A stretch of DNA of 64,000 nt from Acidobacteriota bacterium (lineage in GTDB: Bacteria; Acidobacteriota; Terriglobia; Terriglobales; Acidobacteriaceae). Positions within the stretch are counted from its first letter, which is position 1. Each line of letters opens with the position of its first letter. The position numbers and the translations under genes were made by a program. Where the stretch lies: positions 1 through 64,000 of the forward strand of contig JAKAFB010000005.1 in assembly GCA_021818105.1 (NCBI GenBank), given 5' to 3'. Shown here in pieces: positions 16,840-25,499 of this stretch. A model generated the notes under the pieces. The model saw only the letters and a list, made by a program, of their open reading frames with translations, was not told the DNA's origin and did no database searches.

Positions 16840-17436
16840 CTAGCGACCGAGAATATAAACCACGGTGAAGACGACGACCCACACCGCATCGACAAAGTGC
16901 CAGTAGATGGAGAGAACCTCAAGCCGTTCAGCATGGCTCTGGTTGACCTTGCCCATCAGGGTGAAGATGAGCGCGAGACCAAGCATGATAAGGCCGGCGA
17001 TCACGTGCGAAGCGTGGAGGCCAACCAATGAGTAAAAGGTGGTGCCGAAGAGATTGGTGCGGATGGTGAGTCCGTCGTGATAGATGAGCTTGTACCACTC
17101 CGCTGCAGTGCTGGCGATGAAGATGCTGCCCAGCAGGACCGTAGCTGCCAGCCACCATGCGCTGAGGCGAACCTTGCTGGCGCGCAGCTCATGGACTGCG
17201 AAGTGCACGGTGATGCTGCTGGATAGCAGGCAGATGGTGGAGAAGATGGGTAGCTCGAGCACCTCGCGCGGGGTGGGGCCGGTGAGGCTTTTGCCGGTAT
17301 AGAAGATGTAGGCCACGACGAAGATGATGAAGATGGCCGACTCGGCAGCGATGAGGCAGGCCATGCCGACGATGCCGCGTGAGGGCTGCCTCCACTCTTC
17401 GTTCGCCTGGTGCGCTACTGCAACTGCTGTGCTCAT
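16840..17436 (-). CDS. ctaE: Cytochrome c oxidase subunit III
   Basis: 198 residues, about five membrane helices. Family features include GRPS-like MACLIAAESAIFIIFVVAYIFY, the TVHFAVHEL segment, GLHASHVIAGLIML with the conserved histidine, and the final WHFVDAVWVVVF. Subunit III stabilises the catalytic core. It is followed by the unknown membrane protein and preceded by subunit I, 24 bases away. Confidence 0.93.
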   Translation of the reverse strand: MSTAVAVAHQANEEWRQPSRGIVGMACLIAAESAIFIIFVVAYIFYTGKSLTGPTPREVLELPIFSTICLLSSSITVHFAVHELRASKVRLSAWWLAATVLLGSIFIASTAAEWYKLIYHDGLTIRTNLFGTTFYSLVGLHASHVIAGLIMLGLALIFTLMGKVNQSHAERLEVLSIYWHFVDAVWVVVFTVVYILGR

Positions 17437-17460
17437 CTGTTGGTTCCTCGCGTGTGCTGG

Positions 17461-19149
17461 CTATTCATACTGGGTGTCGGGCTCTTCAGGATGCTTGAGA
17501 TCCCACAGAGGCCTGCGGCTTTCGACAGTTGGCGTCTTGGCGAAGTTATAACTGGGCGGCGGTGAGCTGGTAGACCACTCCAGCGTCCAAGCATCCCAAG
17601 GGTCAGGGCCGGCCACTGCGCCTTTGAAGTAGGAGACGACGAGGTTGTAGACGAAGATGAGAGTGGCGATGGTCTGGAAGATGGCGCCACTGCTGACGAT
17701 CATGTTCCAGATGGCCCAGCCGCGGTCGGCCTCGTAAGTGTAGATGCGGCGTGGCATGCCGAGAATTCCGGGGATGTGCATGAAGTCAAAGGTGAGGTGG
17801 AAGCCGATGACAAAGAGCCAGAAATGCCACTTGCCAAGCCTTTCTGACAACATGCGTCCGGTCATTTTGGGATACCAGTAATAGAAGGCCGCAAAGATCA
17901 TGAACAGGATGGCGCCGACGAGTACGTAGTGGAAGTGCGCCACGACAAAGTAGGAATTGCCGAGCTGCCAGTCAAAGGGCGCCGCTGCGAGCATGACTCC
18001 GGTGAGGCCGGCGACGAGGAACTGGAAGAGGAAGCCGATGGAGAAGATCATCGGCGTGGAGAAATGAATGTTGCCGCCCCACATTGTGGCAAGCCAGTTG
18101 AAGATTTTGATGCCGGTGGGCACGGCGATGACCATGGTGGCCAGCGTGAAGAAGGCGTTGGCGCCTGGACCGAGGCCGACGGTAAACATGTGGTGCGCCC
18201 ATACGCCCATGCTGATGAAGCCTATGCCGACGGTGGCGGACACCATCGCGGGATAGCCAAAGATGGCCTTGCGTGAGAAGACGGGAATGATCTCGTTGGC
18301 GAAGGCGAAGGCGGGCAGCACGAGGATGTAAACCTCAGGGTGGCCGAAGATCCAGAAGAAGTGCATCCATAGAACCGCGGAGCCACCTGCCTGCGTATCA
18401 AAGAAGTGTCCGCCGAGGTAGCGGTCGATCACCAGCATGATCTGCGCCGCGCTGAGCGGGCTGATGGCGATGAAGGCGATGCAACTGGTAACGAAGTAGA
18501 GCCAGACGAGCAGGGGCATACGGCTGAGCTTCATGCCCGGGCAGCGCATGCTGAGCGTGGTGGCGACGATGTTGAGTGCTGTGCCGAGGCTGCCAATGCT
18601 GCTGAGCAGAACACTGAGCGTCCAGTAGTCAGTGGAGTGACCGGGCGAAAAAACACGCGCGGTGAGCGGGGCATAAGCGAACCAGCCCACGTCAGGCGCG
18701 GTGCCAGCACCGTAAAGACCGCTGCCGGCGAAATAGCTGAAGTAAAGCAGGAAGCCGGAGAAGGCGGAGATCCAGAAGCTGAAGGCGTTGAGACGTGGAA
18801 AGGCCATGTCGCGCGCGCCAATCATGAGCGGGATGAGGTAATTGCCGAACCCAAAGAGGATGGGCATGCCGACGAAGAACACCATCGTCGTGCCATGCAT
18901 GGTAAAGAGACGGTTGAAGGATTGCGGTGAGACGAAGGTGTTGTTGGGTACAGCAAGCTGCACACGCATCAGCAACGCTTCAATGCCGGCGATGACGAGA
19001 AAGATCAGCGCGTACACGATGTACATGATTCCGATCTTTTTGTGATCGACCGTTGTGATCCAGTCGTACACAACATCGAATGCCCTGCTACCGTGCTGCG
19101 ATGCAGGAGCATGGCCTGCAATGGAAGTCACCGGAGTTTGAGTTACCAT
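17461..19149 (-). CDS. ctaD: Cytochrome c oxidase subunit I
   Basis: 562 residues, twelve or more membrane helices. Haem a/a3 and CuB ligands are evident: the early TMHGTTMVFF histidine, FGHPEVY with the D-channel-type glutamate, WAHHMFTVG for the two CuB histidines and VAHFHYVLVG with the haem ligands. The GHPEVY motif places it in the A family of haem-copper oxidases, which reduce oxygen to water and pump protons. It lies 18 bases after subunit II. Confidence 0.96.
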   Translation of the reverse strand: MVTQTPVTSIAGHAPASQHGSRAFDVVYDWITTVDHKKIGIMYIVYALIFLVIAGIEALLMRVQLAVPNNTFVSPQSFNRLFTMHGTTMVFFVGMPILFGFGNYLIPLMIGARDMAFPRLNAFSFWISAFSGFLLYFSYFAGSGLYGAGTAPDVGWFAYAPLTARVFSPGHSTDYWTLSVLLSSIGSLGTALNIVATTLSMRCPGMKLSRMPLLVWLYFVTSCIAFIAISPLSAAQIMLVIDRYLGGHFFDTQAGGSAVLWMHFFWIFGHPEVYILVLPAFAFANEIIPVFSRKAIFGYPAMVSATVGIGFISMGVWAHHMFTVGLGPGANAFFTLATMVIAVPTGIKIFNWLATMWGGNIHFSTPMIFSIGFLFQFLVAGLTGVMLAAAPFDWQLGNSYFVVAHFHYVLVGAILFMIFAAFYYWYPKMTGRMLSERLGKWHFWLFVIGFHLTFDFMHIPGILGMPRRIYTYEADRGWAIWNMIVSSGAIFQTIATLIFVYNLVVSYFKGAVAGPDPWDAWTLEWSTSSPPPSYNFAKTPTVESRRPLWDLKHPEEPDTQYE

Positions 19150-19167
19150 GGGCTCCTCTTCTGGCTC

Positions 19168-20253
19168 TTAACGAAGCGTCATCAGGTATTGCGTGACGGC
19201 GTCGAGATCGTGATTGCTGAGATGCATAGCAGGCATCAGGGCGCCGGGTTTGAAGTTTGCCGGGTCATCGATGAATGCCCGGAGGTTCTGCTGGTTGAGC
19301 GGCACAGCGCCGGAGGCGATGGTGGCGCGGCTGGCCAGGTGTGAGAGATCAGGCCCAAAGGTTCCGTGGGCGGCGGTGCCGCTGACGGTGTGGCAATTCA
19401 CGCAGGCATTGCTGAGAAAGACCGTGCGGCCTTCCGAGGCGCTGGCAGCCTGAAGCGCTGGATGCTGCTGGTCCTTAATCCACGCGGCAAACTCGGCGGG
19501 TGTGTCTGCATAGACGCGGATGAGCATCTTGGCATGCTGGGCGCCGCAGTATTGCGCACACTGTCCGAGATAAAGGCCCGGCTTGTCAGGGTCAATCCAC
19601 ATGGTATTGATCTTGTTGGGAATCACGTCCATTTTGCCCGCGAGGACGGGGACCCAAAAGCTATGGTCAGTGTCGGCGGAGGACATCGTAAGGTAGGTGG
19701 GCGTGGGATTGCTGGGATCGCTGACGGGAACATGGAGCTCATTCGCGGTGACGATGCCGAGCTTGGGATACCGATACTCCCACCAGTATTGATGGCCGAT
19801 GACTACCACATTGAGCGCGGCCTTGGGTCTGGGTGCCTGCTGCGTGGTGAAGATGATGCGCGCGGTGGCGAGAAAGAGAACGACGATGATGAGGACGGGA
19901 ATGACGGTCCAGGATAGCTCGACCTGATTGCTGCCGTAGATCTGCGGGGGCTCGCGGTCAGAATCGCTGGGGCGATGACGGTAGCGAATCACTGTGAACA
20001 GCAGCAGGCCGGCAACCACGACGAAGATGGTGGCACAGATGGCGAGCACCAGCATGGAGAGGCCAAAGATGGAACGAGCTGGCGTCCCCTCCGGCGCAAA
20101 GATGCTGGTGGAAGATTGGCCAAGTTGCAGCGCCAGGAAATTCGAAAGGCCGAGCGCGCCGTGCCGCGCCGACTGTGCGAACTGTGATGCGTGAGCAAGA
20201 GGAGCGCACGCCATGAGTCCCTTAACTACTGCCTGATTCATGCACAATGACAT
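19168..20253 (-). CDS. ctaC: Cytochrome c oxidase subunit II with fused cytochrome c (caa3 type)
   Basis: 361 residues from the ATG at 20253, which follows GAGGG with 5 bases between; a second ATG lies 12 bases downstream. Signal peptide, two membrane helices (~65-140), then the cupredoxin domain with the CuA site CAQYCGAQHAKM and HSFWVPVL, and a C-terminal cytochrome c domain with CVNCH and a methionine in GALMPAMHL. The fused haem makes this a caa3-type enzyme that can take electrons from membrane-bound cytochromes. First gene of the operon. Confidence 0.95.
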   Translation of the reverse strand: MSLCMNQAVVKGLMACAPLAHASQFAQSARHGALGLSNFLALQLGQSSTSIFAPEGTPARSIFGLSMLVLAICATIFVVVAGLLLFTVIRYRHRPSDSDREPPQIYGSNQVELSWTVIPVLIIVVLFLATARIIFTTQQAPRPKAALNVVVIGHQYWWEYRYPKLGIVTANELHVPVSDPSNPTPTYLTMSSADTDHSFWVPVLAGKMDVIPNKINTMWIDPDKPGLYLGQCAQYCGAQHAKMLIRVYADTPAEFAAWIKDQQHPALQAASASEGRTVFLSNACVNCHTVSGTAAHGTFGPDLSHLASRATIASGAVPLNQQNLRAFIDDPANFKPGALMPAMHLSNHDLDAVTQYLMTLR

Positions 20254-21070
20254 CTTTACCCTCACCGCGCCGTGGGCTTTGCCAACCATGACACGGCCCG
20301 TTCAAGCGGGCCCCTGCCGGTTTGCATAACACTGCTCGCGCGTCCGATTGCTGCCTGAATTGGCCTTCGACCTCTGCTCGAAGGTGCGGAGCCTCAGGCG
20401 GCATCCGCATGCCGTCACACAAGCAAAGGGAAATCCCGATGAACAGGGGTGTGTGACGAATGCTTATTTTCAGGCACTACAAAGCAGGCGGCTTCATCTG
20501 TGTGAAGTTCCGCCTCGTGTGTGTTGCTGCAGGCTGCTTCCTGTGAAGCCCAGGAGGCGGCCTGGTCGATGTTCGGTATGAATTTGCATCGGGCTCCTGT
20601 TACTTGTGCCCGGCAACCCCTACTGGAACAACCATGGTTGAGTCAGTCGCGGAATGAGCGTATGAGTGAAACCCGTGTCACGCGCATCCTGCCTGTGTGC
20701 GACGTGGCGATCACCCTGTCCAATCGAAGCGATCCCAGTCTCAACGAACTACAGCTGTTCAACAAAGAAAGACATTGGCGGACTCGGTCACTGCAGCCAG
20801 ACGATGGGGATTTGCTCATCGCCGGGGAAGTCAACAAGTCGAACCGCCTCAGTCAGATTATCACCATCGGCCACGGTTCCCAAGCAACTAATGTGATGCC
20901 AGAAACGCCTGATGGTCTGTTCTGGAAGTTGAAATGTATGAGCGGGGTAGGAGAGAAGCAAGTGGCCGGAAACGGGGTCGCACCGCCACGGCTGCACACC
21001 CGGCTTTGCGCATTACGAGACGGCCGTAATTTCCTCAGGCATGGCATGTAGGATGAACGAGGAAATATCC
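20254..21070. other. Divergent intergenic region of about 0.8 kb, no supported gene
   Basis: This region separates the leftward oxidase operon from rightward tex. The frames inside (the longest 176 codons, ending at 21051) have no signal, ribosome site or family motif I recognise. Near the oxidase side there is a hairpin (20295-20312). I looked for tRNA, RNase P, tmRNA and 6S signatures and saw none. It must contain two promoters and could hold an unrecognised small RNA. Confidence 0.5.
20295..20312 (-). promoter_or_regulatory. Hairpin in the leader of the oxidase operon
   Basis: GGCCCG-TTCAAG-CGGGCC, a perfect 6-base GC stem with a 6-base loop, about 45 bases upstream of the ctaC start. It lacks a T-run. 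It may shape the leader mRNA; its role is unknown. Confidence 0.35.
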
Positions 21071-23338
21071 ATGACAGACAAGAAAACTCTCTCCCCTGCA
21101 ATTCTTCTTCATATTACTCAAACCTTAAATGTGCCTCTGCGTGGACTGGTGGCTGTGATGGAACTGCTGGACGATGGCGGTACGGTTCCGTTTATTGCGC
21201 GCTACCGCAAGGAGGCAACTGGCAACCTGGACGAGGTGCAGATTCGTGCGATTGAAGAGAAGCTGATGTACTTTCGCGAACTGGTGGATAGGCGCGAAAC
21301 GATTCTTGCTTCAATTGCCGAGCAGGGCAAGCTGACAGATGAGCTGCAAGCCCGCATCGAAGAGACGCTCGACAAGAGCGAGCTGGAAGACCTGTATCTG
21401 CCTTACAAGCCGAAGCGGCGCACGAAGGCGACAATTGCTCGCGAGAAGGGGCTGGAGCCGCTGGCCGCGTACCTGTTGGCGCAGCAGCCGGGTGCTGATC
21501 CGCTTGCCGGTCTTGCGATGACGTTTGTGAACGCCGAGCTGGGCGTGGCCACTGTGGAGGAAGCCTTGGAAGGTGCGCGACACATTGTGGCGGAGTGGAT
21601 TAGCGAGGATGCGGACCTGCGGAAGGCGTTGCGACAACTGGTGTTTGACGATGGCCTGGTGGTGAGCCGCAAGGTGATGGATGCAGTGGATGAGCAGGAA
21701 AAGTTCAGGATGTACTACGACTACAGGGAGCCGGTGAAATCCATTCCCTCGCATCGCATGCTGGCGATACGGCGCGGCGAGAGCGAGAATGTCCTGTATT
21801 TCCTGATTGAGGTGGAAGCGGAGCGTGCGTTGGGCATCCTGCGGCGTCATGTACTACGCGCGCAGGGTGACTGGACCCCGCAACTGGAGCTTGCGATAGA
21901 CGATGCGTGGAAGCGGCTGCTGAACTCATCGATTCAGGCGGAGGTTCGGCTGGAACTGAAGCGGCGCTCGGACACGGAGGCGATCCAGGTGTTCAAGGAC
22001 AACCTCTACAGTGTGTTGCTGGCACCGCCCGCAGGGCCGATTTCTGTGCTCGGCATTGATCCCGGCCTGCGCACGGGCTGCAAGGTAGCCGTGGTGGACG
22101 AGACCGGCAAGCTGCTGGCGCATGATGTGCTGTATCTGCACACCTCGAAGCAGGGCAATGTGGAGGCAGCGCCCAGGCTGGAGGCACTGCTGCGCAAATA
22201 CAACGTACGAGCGATTGCGATTGGCAACGGCACCGCCTCGCGCGAAACCGATGCCTTTGTACGCGGGTTCCTGCGCGATAAGGGGATAGAGGACGTTTTC
22301 TCCGTTACCGTAAGCGAGGCGGGTGCGAGTGTGTACTCGGCGTCGGACGTGGCACGACAGGAATTTCCTGACCTGGATCTGACAGTGCGCGGAGCGATCT
22401 CGATTGCGCGCCGCTTGCAGGATCCACTCTCGGAACTGGTGAAGGTTGATCCGAAGTCAATTGGCGTGGGCCAGTATCAGCACGACGTGGATCAGCGGCA
22501 ACTGGCGGAGTCCTTGGAAAACGTAGTGGAGAGCTGCGTGAACCGCGTGGGTGTGGACCTGAATACATCATCGTGGACGCTGTTGCGGCATGTGGCGGGG
22601 ATTACCGAGCGGACGGCTGTGAACATTGTGAGCCATCGCAATGAGAAAGGCAGCTTTCGCTCGAGGATGCAACTGCTGGAGGTGCCGGGCATCGGGCCGA
22701 AGACGTTTGAGCAGGCGGCGGGATTTCTGCGCATTCGCAACGGCGAGAATCCGCTGGACATGACTGCTGTGCATCCGGAGTCGTATCCGGTGGTGGAGCA
22801 GATTGCGGAGTCGCTGAATACGACTGTGCGTGAGATTATCCTCCAGCCGCAGCTACTGGAGAAGGTGGACGCACGCCAGCTTTCGGCAGGGACGTACACG
22901 GTGCAGGACATTCTGGCCGAATTGCGCAAGCCGGGACGCGACCCGCGCGACAAGTTTGTGGCGCCCAGCTTCCACGAAGAGGTTCGCGAGATTACCGACG
23001 TGCAGGCGGGCATGGCGCTGGAAGGCGTGGTGACGAACGTGACGAAGTTCGGCGCGTTTGTGGATATTGGTGTGCACCAGGACGGGCTTGTGCACATCAG
23101 CGAACTGTCGAACCGGTTCATCAAAGACCCCGCGGAAGCGGTGAAGACTGGGCAGATTGTGAAGGTAAAGGTGTTGAGCGTGGATGCGAAGACGAAAAGG
23201 ATTGCGCTTTCCATCAAGGCATTGACGGCGCCTGCCCAGCGGCCCGCGCCGAAGACTGCCGCAAAGCCCGCACCGAAGCAGGAGGCGACGCTCAATGAGA
23301 AGCTGGCGGCGCTCTCCGTGAAGTGGAAGGTGCGCTAA
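21071..23338 (+). CDS. tex: Tex-family transcription accessory RNA-binding protein
   Basis: 755 residues. The start at 21071 has GAGGAAA five bases upstream; an upstream ATG in the same frame lacks this. Order of parts: N-terminal helical region with GGTVPFIARYRKEATG, the YqgF-like RNase H fold (VLGIDPGLRTGCKVAVVD), helix-hairpin-helix repeats (LLEVPGIGPKTFEQAAGFLRI split by short links) and a C-terminal S1 RNA-binding domain (MALEGVVTNVTKFGAFVDIG) with an Ala/Pro/Lys-rich tail. Tex proteins bind nucleic acid and affect transcription, related to eukaryotic Spt6. It stands alone, converging on the murI gene. Confidence 0.96.
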   Translation: MTDKKTLSPAILLHITQTLNVPLRGLVAVMELLDDGGTVPFIARYRKEATGNLDEVQIRAIEEKLMYFRELVDRRETILASIAEQGKLTDELQARIEETLDKSELEDLYLPYKPKRRTKATIAREKGLEPLAAYLLAQQPGADPLAGLAMTFVNAELGVATVEEALEGARHIVAEWISEDADLRKALRQLVFDDGLVVSRKVMDAVDEQEKFRMYYDYREPVKSIPSHRMLAIRRGESENVLYFLIEVEAERALGILRRHVLRAQGDWTPQLELAIDDAWKRLLNSSIQAEVRLELKRRSDTEAIQVFKDNLYSVLLAPPAGPISVLGIDPGLRTGCKVAVVDETGKLLAHDVLYLHTSKQGNVEAAPRLEALLRKYNVRAIAIGNGTASRETDAFVRGFLRDKGIEDVFSVTVSEAGASVYSASDVARQEFPDLDLTVRGAISIARRLQDPLSELVKVDPKSIGVGQYQHDVDQRQLAESLENVVESCVNRVGVDLNTSSWTLLRHVAGITERTAVNIVSHRNEKGSFRSRMQLLEVPGIGPKTFEQAAGFLRIRNGENPLDMTAVHPESYPVVEQIAESLNTTVREIILQPQLLEKVDARQLSAGTYTVQDILAELRKPGRDPRDKFVAPSFHEEVREITDVQAGMALEGVVTNVTKFGAFVDIGVHQDGLVHISELSNRFIKDPAEAVKTGQIVKVKVLSVDAKTKRIALSIKALTAPAQRPAPKTAAKPAPKQEATLNEKLAALSVKWKVR

Positions 23339-23353
23339 AGCTGCAAAATCTAC

Positions 23354-24193
23354 TTAGCCGCCCAGGTCGACAAGCTCGACGCGGCCGACCGGGCGGCCGA
23401 GAAAGCGCGAGCCGAGGCGCTCGAATTTTTCCACGGAGTCGGTGGCGAAGCAGAGGATCTCAGTGGGCTGGGCAGCACTCGCGGCGGACGCTGCGGCGCG
23501 ACCGTTGAAGAGACGCACGGCGGCGTCCGCAGCGGACTCGGCCGAGTCAATAACGCGCATGCCCGCTGGGACCGCTTGCTCAATGAGCGGACGCAGGAGG
23601 GGATAGTGCGTGCAGCCAAGGACGAGTGTGTCCGCGTGTAGGCCATGGGCCGCAGCATCCGCGCTCAATTCATCGAGATAAATGCGGATGACCTCGGCGG
23701 TGACCGGGTGATCTGTCCAGCCCTCTTCAACAAGGGGCACGAGCAGCGGGCACGCCTTTTCCAGCGCGCGCAGGCCAAGGGTGTGGCAGGCAGCGGCGTA
23801 GGCGTGGCTTTGTACGGTGGCGTCAGTGGCGATGACGAGCACATCGCCGGTGCGTGAGGCATCGCGTGCAGCGGATGCGCCGGGCTCTATCACGCCCAGC
23901 ACGGGAACGGACACCGCCTGCTGAATGGCGTCGAGGGCAAGCGCGCTCGCGGTGTTGCAGGCAATGACGAGGAACTCAGCGCCCTGTTCGTGGGCGAGAA
24001 ACTGCGCGCTTTCCACGGCGTAGCGGGCAATGGTGCGGCGCGACTTGGAGCCGTAGGGAAGGCGGGCGGTGTCGCCGAGGAAGGCGTAGCGCGCGCGAGG
24101 TAAGCGCTCTATGAGTGCGCGGAGTACGGTGAGCCCGCCGAAGCCGGAATCGAACACGCCTATGGTGGGAGCAGAGACAGCGGGATTGCTCAC
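23354..24193 (-). CDS. murI: Glutamate racemase
   Basis: 279 residues. Converts L- to D-glutamate for peptidoglycan in the cytoplasm. The family opening GVFDSGFGGLTVLR, the first catalytic cysteine in IACNTASALAL and the second in LGCTHYPLL are all present. The start overlaps the end of the GerMN gene by ATGA. It is the last gene of a four-gene leftward unit on cell-wall themes; racE next to gerM is also the order in Bacillus subtilis, as I recall it. Confidence 0.95.
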   Translation of the reverse strand: MSNPAVSAPTIGVFDSGFGGLTVLRALIERLPRARYAFLGDTARLPYGSKSRRTIARYAVESAQFLAHEQGAEFLVIACNTASALALDAIQQAVSVPVLGVIEPGASAARDASRTGDVLVIATDATVQSHAYAAACHTLGLRALEKACPLLVPLVEEGWTDHPVTAEVIRIYLDELSADAAAHGLHADTLVLGCTHYPLLRPLIEQAVPAGMRVIDSAESAADAAVRLFNGRAAASAASAAQPTEILCFATDSVEKFERLGSRFLGRPVGRVELVDLGG

Positions 24194-24816
24194 GGATTGG
24201 TCCCCCCGGTGGGCACAGCGTTGGCGGTGAGATAGGTGCGGGTGAGGTCAGCGTGGCCGGCGAGCGTGTCGCGTGGCTGGCCGTCCACAAGGAAGCGCAC
24301 CTCGGTGACGCGGGGCAGGTTGGCGCGTAGCGTGGCGCAAATGGAAAGCACGGTGAGCGTCTCCGTCTCCAGACCGGATGGGTGGCTGGCGGCAAAGTTG
24401 CCGGTCAGATTAATGACGGCCATTTCAGCATTGGGATTCTGCGGGTCTTTGGGAGCGGTGGCCGGCAACAGGAAGACCTCGGCTACGCCTGCCGCGCCGC
24501 CGGACACAGGATGGTTGGAATCCGGAGTGGCGTAAAGATCGAGAAGCTTGCCGATAAGAACACGTGCCCGAGCGCCTGGATCCTGCGGCAGCGGAAAGGC
24601 AAAGTTCTGGGACAGCAGGGAGCCGTCGGCGTCATTGGCGGCGACGAGCGTAGCTTGCTCAGCTGGCGCGACCTCTGGCGCGCGGGTCGGTGCAGAGTCT
24701 TCACCTGCCAGCATGCGCTTGTGGGCTCGCTCGCGCAGGCGCCACAGCACCACGCCCATGACGAGTGAGGCCACGAGCAGGATGATGAAAAGCACCTTTT
24801 GATAGCGGGGAATCAC
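24190..24816 (-). CDS. GerMN domain membrane-anchored protein
   Basis: 208 residues. One N-terminal membrane anchor (KVLFIILLVASLVMGVVLW, residues ~7-25), a variable Ala/Pro stretch, then a GerMN-like domain at ~75-200 with AEVFLLPA, AVINLTGNF, ETLTVLSICATL and VTEVRFLVDGQ. In Bacillus GerM takes part in sporulation and germination; in non-sporulating bacteria the domain is thought to bind envelope or wall partners. Four-base overlaps on both sides tie it to an amidase and to glutamate racemase. Role in this host unknown. Confidence 0.82.
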   Translation of the reverse strand: MIPRYQKVLFIILLVASLVMGVVLWRLRERAHKRMLAGEDSAPTRAPEVAPAEQATLVAANDADGSLLSQNFAFPLPQDPGARARVLIGKLLDLYATPDSNHPVSGGAAGVAEVFLLPATAPKDPQNPNAEMAVINLTGNFAASHPSGLETETLTVLSICATLRANLPRVTEVRFLVDGQPRDTLAGHADLTRTYLTANAVPTGGTNP

Positions 24817-25499
24817 GGCTGACGGGCCTCCGTGCGAAAGTCCGCCAGAGCAGCCACGAGAGCGGCTGCGACGCGCGCCTGGTAGGCTGCGTCGTCCGGC
24901 TCAGCTGTGACTTTGCCATCAGGGCTGCGTGCCGGGGCAATTTCAACGGCAACAGCGGGGCAGATCATGCTGTCTACTGCGGATAGTGTCGTGCGCTCGA
25001 GGGTGACGTTGATACCGGCATGCAGCAGGGCCGAATTCAGCGCGCCGGCTAGAGCGATGCTGCGGGTGACCCACGCCGCTTGCGCGGTCTTCCATGCAGG
25101 GAAGTTCGTGGCGGGCGCGGGCGCTAGCGAAGAGACAAACAGGTGGACGCCGGAGCCACTCTCAGAGGCGTGGAGGCTGAGACACGCCTGCGCAGCCGCG
25201 TGGTTGGTGACTGTCGCGCGCCGGTTGGCGTCCAGCGTAGCGTCAGACTCGCGTGTGGTGACGACGGCGATGTTGCGCGCGGAGAGGAGGGAGCGGAGAC
25301 GGACGCTGAGCGCTAGGGTTGCGGACTTTTCAGCCTGACCGCTGGCCAGGCGGGCGCCTGTGTCTGCACCGCCATGCGCGGCGTCGAGCACGACGATGAA
25401 GCGGCCAGACGGTGCGGGTGATGCAGGTTGTGCGGTGGCCTGCAGCGCAGTTGCTCCGGCAAGCGCCGTGGCGAGGATGGCCCGTCTAATCCAGTGCAT
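24813..25499 (-). CDS. N-acetylmuramoyl-L-alanine amidase (Amidase_3 fold)
   Basis: 228 residues. Signal peptide ending near ATAQPA, then an Amidase_3 domain: zinc ligands expected in DAAHGGADTGA, the glutamate in QAEKSATLAL and the histidine in LSLHASES, with the catalytic glutamate in VAVEIAPARS. The usual DPGHGG is DAAHGG here. It cuts the amide between muramic acid and the stem peptide in the periplasm. It is short, with no binding domain or AMIN domain. The start overlaps the end of the DUF1015 gene by 14 bases. Confidence 0.88.
   Translation of the reverse strand: MHWIRRAILATALAGATALQATAQPASPAPSGRFIVVLDAAHGGADTGARLASGQAEKSATLALSVRLRSLLSARNIAVVTTRESDATLDANRRATVTNHAAAQACLSLHASESGSGVHLFVSSLAPAPATNFPAWKTAQAAWVTRSIALAGALNSALLHAGINVTLERTTLSAVDSMICPAVAVEIAPARSPDGKVTAEPDDAAYQARVAAALVAALADFRTEARQP

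Noticed and set aside
20521-21051. A 176-codon open frame upstream of tex
   Set aside because: No ribosome site at a good start, no signal, helix or family motif; amino-acid makeup looks random. Treated as non-coding.
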